Shown here piece after piece: positions 61,947-64,000 of a stretch of 64,000 bases of DNA. The position numbers and the translations under genes are program-made. Every line of letters starts with the position of its first letter. Positions within the stretch are counted from its first letter, which is position 1. Source of the stretch: UBA2287 sp037442025 (GTDB taxonomy: Bacteria; Bacteroidota; Bacteroidia; Bacteroidales; Tenuifilaceae); the NCBI GenBank assembly GCA_037442025.1, contig JBBIRB010000007.1, forward strand, positions 15,026 to 79,025, given 5' to 3'. The notes beneath the pieces are model-generated. The model saw only the letters and a program-made list of their open reading frames with translations. It was not told where the DNA came from and did not search any database.

Positions 61947-62708
61947 CCGAATATATTTTTGAAAGGTTAATAATTGGTTGCTTATAAACATGCCATCGAA
62001 CTGTTTCTGATTACAACAACGCCTGCCCTGCTTTGCGGGATAACACCTAAGTTTATAAAACTGCGTTTACCTTCACTGCATTGAAAGCTAATGGAAGGCA
62101 GGTGTGAACTCGCTGGCATGGTTGTGCCTGAAACCACCATGTGTGTTTCATATGTATTCCATAATTAATTTTTGCAAAATAAGGCAACTTAAAGTTTTCG
62201 GATATCACATAATTCCGTGAAATCGATCGACGGAAAATGGTTACGCAACCTGAAGCAACCATGTAAACCGATTAGCATAGTCGTGTTCTGGTTTGACCCA
62301 TCCAGTTCCTTCGGATTCTGGAAAGTGAATTTAAATCCAAATAGTAGCGTAGCCAAAATCTTAAGGTTTCGGGCTCGGGTTTTCAGCTCGGAGTGGACAC
62401 CGAACGGCTAGAAAAACCTGTCCAACGTTCGACTAGGCTATCGCTTCGGTTTGTTCTGCGCGAGCCAGCTAAGGTTACCAGCAGGGCGGTGGGCATTGCA
62501 CTATTCGATCTTCGTTCCCACACGACAGGAGTTGTGAGGTTGCAGGTGATTTTCAAAGGTAATAGAAAAGCATCGCAGTTAAAAACATAACATGCGAAGC
62601 ACAACTAGGGCGGTATAAACTCTACGGCGAGAAAAGTACCATTACTTTTGCCCGTAGGGCATCCACTTTTGTAACGAAACCTACGGTAAATCCAATACCC
62701 CGTTGGGG
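61947..62708. other. 760-bp intergenic region, degenerate
   Basis: No gene is supported. The GC-richer part at about 62350-62560 has short open frames in both strands but no recognisable protein and may be decayed coding DNA. The REP-type hairpins begin at 62650. Confidence 0.5.
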
Positions 62709-63634
62709 TTAAACATCATCTAAAAAATTGAAAAGAAAACGCTCATCATATTCTACTTCAAACTTCTTCAACAATTGAATATACTCATCCTTGAAAATTA
62801 CCTTTTTATGGTGCTGCTCTTGATTTAAAATGTAATTATAAACGGTTTCAAGCTGCGAGCGACTATATGTAAATGCGCCATAACCCTCCTGCCATGCAAA
62901 TTTACCTAAGCACAATTTTTGTGAGTTAATGAACAACGACGACCCTCGCTTAATTTCATGCACAGTGTCGGAAACGGATTTGGTAGGGTTCCAACCAATG
63001 AATATGTGAACATGATTAGATACTCCATTAACAATAATTGACTTATGCTTCATCTCCGTTATTATTCCGCTAATGTATTCAAAGACCCGGTTTCGTATGG
63101 ATTTGTTTAGAACTGCTTCGCGGTTTTTAACAGCAAATACCATTTGAACATACATTTGGGTGAAGGTTCCAGGTTTCATAATTTCATATTTTTTTGCCCG
63201 TAGGGCATAAGTTCTGTAACGTAAAGATAAAAATTAAAACTATACCCTAGGGGGGTTACACTCTGTTTGCTAATCCCCTACGGGGAAACGCAAAGGTTGG
63301 GGACTTGGAGTTACAACACCGTATCGCCTACGGCGAAGGTTATAAACTCAATTATTTCTAAAGCTCTGTATCGCCTACGGCAAAATCATGCACCAAATGC
63401 TTTGCCCGTAGGGCATAGGGTTTTGTAAAAAAAAACAACGGTAGGAAATTACCATACCCCGTAGGGGTTACGCCTTTGGGCCTATCCCCTACGGGGAATA
63501 AAAACGATGGGGCGTTGGGTTACAATACCTCATCGCCTACGGCGAAATTATTAGCCTAATTCCCGCAGGGGTTACAAAGCCCTATCCGCTACGCGGAAAC
63601 CTTGCCCGTAGGGCATAGGGTTTTGTAAAAAAAA
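62645..63634. repeat. REP-like hairpin array around the RAYT gene
   Basis: Eleven hairpins with a 3-4-bp stem and a GTA (or complementary TAC) loop: 62650-62660, 63196-63206, 63275-63285, 63325-63335, 63373-63381, 63404-63414, 63457-63467, 63486-63496, 63534-63544, 63586-63596 and 63604-63614. Stems are GCCC/GGGC, CCCC/GGGG, CGCC/GGCG and CCGC/GCGG, with both arms changing together. Two more (62698-62708, GTT loop; 63562-63570, GCA loop) are variants. A 33-bp block is repeated at 63402-63434 and 63602-63634. Confidence 0.85.
62709..63179 (-). CDS. IS200-like Y1 transposase, REP-associated (RAYT type)
   Basis: A 156-residue HUH transposase. The metal-binding HUH is His56-x-His58 in NHVHIFIG, and the nucleophile is probably Tyr116 in YNYILNQEQHH (Tyr then Gln). 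It cuts and rejoins single-stranded DNA at hairpins. There is no TnpB and no obvious IS200 ends, and REP-like hairpins lie on both sides, so it is best read as a domesticated RAYT rather than a complete IS. The ORF is intact; the stop is one base after a GTT-loop hairpin. Confidence 0.9.
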   Translation of the reverse strand: MKPGTFTQMYVQMVFAVKNREAVLNKSIRNRVFEYISGIITEMKHKSIIVNGVSNHVHIFIGWNPTKSVSDTVHEIKRGSSLFINSQKLCLGKFAWQEGYGAFTYSRSQLETVYNYILNQEQHHKKVIFKDEYIQLLKKFEVEYDERFLFNFLDDV

Positions 63635-63844
63635 CCCCTGCTGCCGCACGAGTCCTCTCGTGTGGCTTTAGCCAACTATACTACTTTTTTTCCTTCGTTA
63701 CCACACGATAAAATCGTGCGGTAGCAGGGGAGTAGTTTTTCGTATTCCGTTCGCTACTCGCTCCGGTGCCCCTACGCTCGTTGCTTCACTCCATTCGAAA
63801 AACTACCCGAGCTCACAGGCATGGCGCGCATTGCCAACCACTGA
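63180..63844. other. 665-bp repeat-rich region before the FGE-fold gene
   Basis: Holds most of the REP-like hairpins, and then, between 63635 and 63806, a nested inverted-repeat structure. No gene is supported in it. Confidence 0.7.
63635..63806. repeat. Nested inverted repeats downstream of the FGE-fold gene
   Basis: Outer pair 63635-63651 with 63714-63730 (16 of 17 positions complementary). Each arm also folds on itself: 63643-63652 with 63657-63666 and 63700-63709 with 63713-63722. A second 11-bp perfect inverted pair is GTAGTTTTTCG (63732-63742) with its complement at 63796-63806. The structure could form alternative hairpins or a cruciform. Confidence 0.8.
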
Positions 63845-64000
63845 TCATGGGACAAGGACTAACCGAAACCCGAGGAAGTAGTCGCGGTCCTCGGGGTCGT
63901 AGTCGCTGCGATTCGAAACGCGGCAGTTCACGGCGAAGCTGCTCCAGCCGCCGCCACGCAAAACACGGATCGAGCCGAGCTGGGGCCCTGCGGGTTGCTG
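63845..64000 (-). CDS. FGE/C-type-lectin-fold protein, C-terminal part (candidate DGR target)
   Basis: Runs off the right edge; the last 51 residues remain, ending in LVLVP and a TGA at 63845-63847. RVLRGGGWSSFAVNCRV and SNRSDYDPEDRDYFLGFRLV form the canonical C-terminal end of formylglycine-generating-enzyme-fold proteins. Of the codons at the positions that vary in diversity-generating-retroelement targets, twelve have the form NNC (AGC, AGC, TTC, AGC, GAC, TAC, GAC, GAC, GAC, TAC, TTC, CTC), as expected if they were AAC or ATC in a template. No reverse transcriptase or template is in the window. An ordinary FGE-fold protein is the alternative. Confidence 0.8.
   Translation of the reverse strand, partial: QQPAGPQLGSIRVLRGGGWSSFAVNCRVSNRSDYDPEDRDYFLGFRLVLVP

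Noticed and set aside
62383..62604. Opposing short open frames in the GC-richer intergenic part
   Set aside because: Both strands are open, neither resembles a known protein, and the stretch has no start signal; at best decayed coding DNA.
63240..63634. Possible CRISPR array because of regularly recurring short repeats
   Set aside because: Repeats are 9-11-bp hairpins of several types and in both orientations with irregular spacing; no conserved repeat/spacer pattern or cas gene.
62590..63640. Complete IS200/IS605 insertion sequence
   Set aside because: No TnpB and no recognisable left/right ends around the transposase; the hairpins recur many times, which fits REP/RAYT better.
1..64000. 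tRNA or rRNA genes
   Set aside because: No T-loop-type GGTTCGAATCC sequences with matching acceptor arms, and no rRNA sequence, were recognised; a scan with a dedicated program was not possible.

Overview
The window is 64 kb of a Bacteroidota chromosome, most likely an anaerobic, fermentative member of Bacteroidales or a close relative. Supporting signs are a type IX secretion (T9SS) C-terminal sorting domain, many short-signal lipoproteins, DUF4465, DUF6599 and DUF4369-type proteins, TAnnTTTG-like -7 boxes with few Shine-Dalgarno sites, and an acetate kinase / phosphate butyryltransferase / butyrate kinase cluster. No rRNA, tRNA or CRISPR array was seen. Gene density is high up to about 54 kb and drops towards the right end, which carries most of the repeats and mobile DNA.

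Layout. 1-13 kb: 3' end of an SDR gene, a DUF4130 (TIGR03915-type) protein, an SOS1-like Na+/H+ antiporter with a cyclic-nucleotide-binding domain, a secreted S9-like hydrolase, a TlpA-like thioredoxin, a three-gene metal-chelate/cobalamin-type ABC importer, and a hybrid histidine kinase overlapping a DUF6599 gene. 13-22 kb: an 853-residue repeat protein, DUF3108, a DUF368/PopT-type transporter, a chemotaxis receptor and a lipoprotein metallopeptidase. 22-25 kb: argS, with an AAA/DUF4143 ATPase cassette inserted at its 3' end. 25-29 kb: a cobalamin-riboswitch operon (DUF4465 lipoprotein, FGE-like protein, T9SS-sorted protein). 29-44 kb: a K+/H+ antiporter, BASS transporter, beta-lactamase-fold metallohydrolase, D-serine-dehydratase-like enzyme, rRNA-methylase-like protein, nrnA with four FKBP lipoproteins, ndk, DciA-like/recF, msrB and a Lon-N protein. 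44-54 kb: fermentation and central carbon genes (ackA, ptb, buk, sucD, malic enzyme, phosphohexomutase), then thiS and a DivIC-like cell-division gene. 54-64 kb: a second AAA/DUF4143 cassette, a phosphatase remnant, three envelope proteins of unknown role, a REP/RAYT system, and the 3' end of an FGE-fold gene with a variable-region-like terminus.

Most notable signals. (1) Two AAA_14/DUF4143 ATPase genes of different subfamilies each sit convergently behind an essential-type host gene (argS; divIC-like), and each is bracketed by a perfect direct repeat of that gene's last codons and stop (26 bp and 96 bp). This looks like a small cassette that inserts at gene 3' ends and leaves the gene intact; no recombinase is visible. 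(2) The partial FGE-fold gene at the right edge ends in a C-terminus whose codons look like a diversity-generating-retroelement variable region. (3) An IS200-like (RAYT-type) transposase lies among at least eleven short hairpins whose stems change in a compensatory way around a constant GTA/TAC loop. (4) A cobalamin riboswitch controls an operon of surface-protein genes rather than B12 synthesis.

All functional calls are from reading the sequence and from family knowledge; no database search was run.
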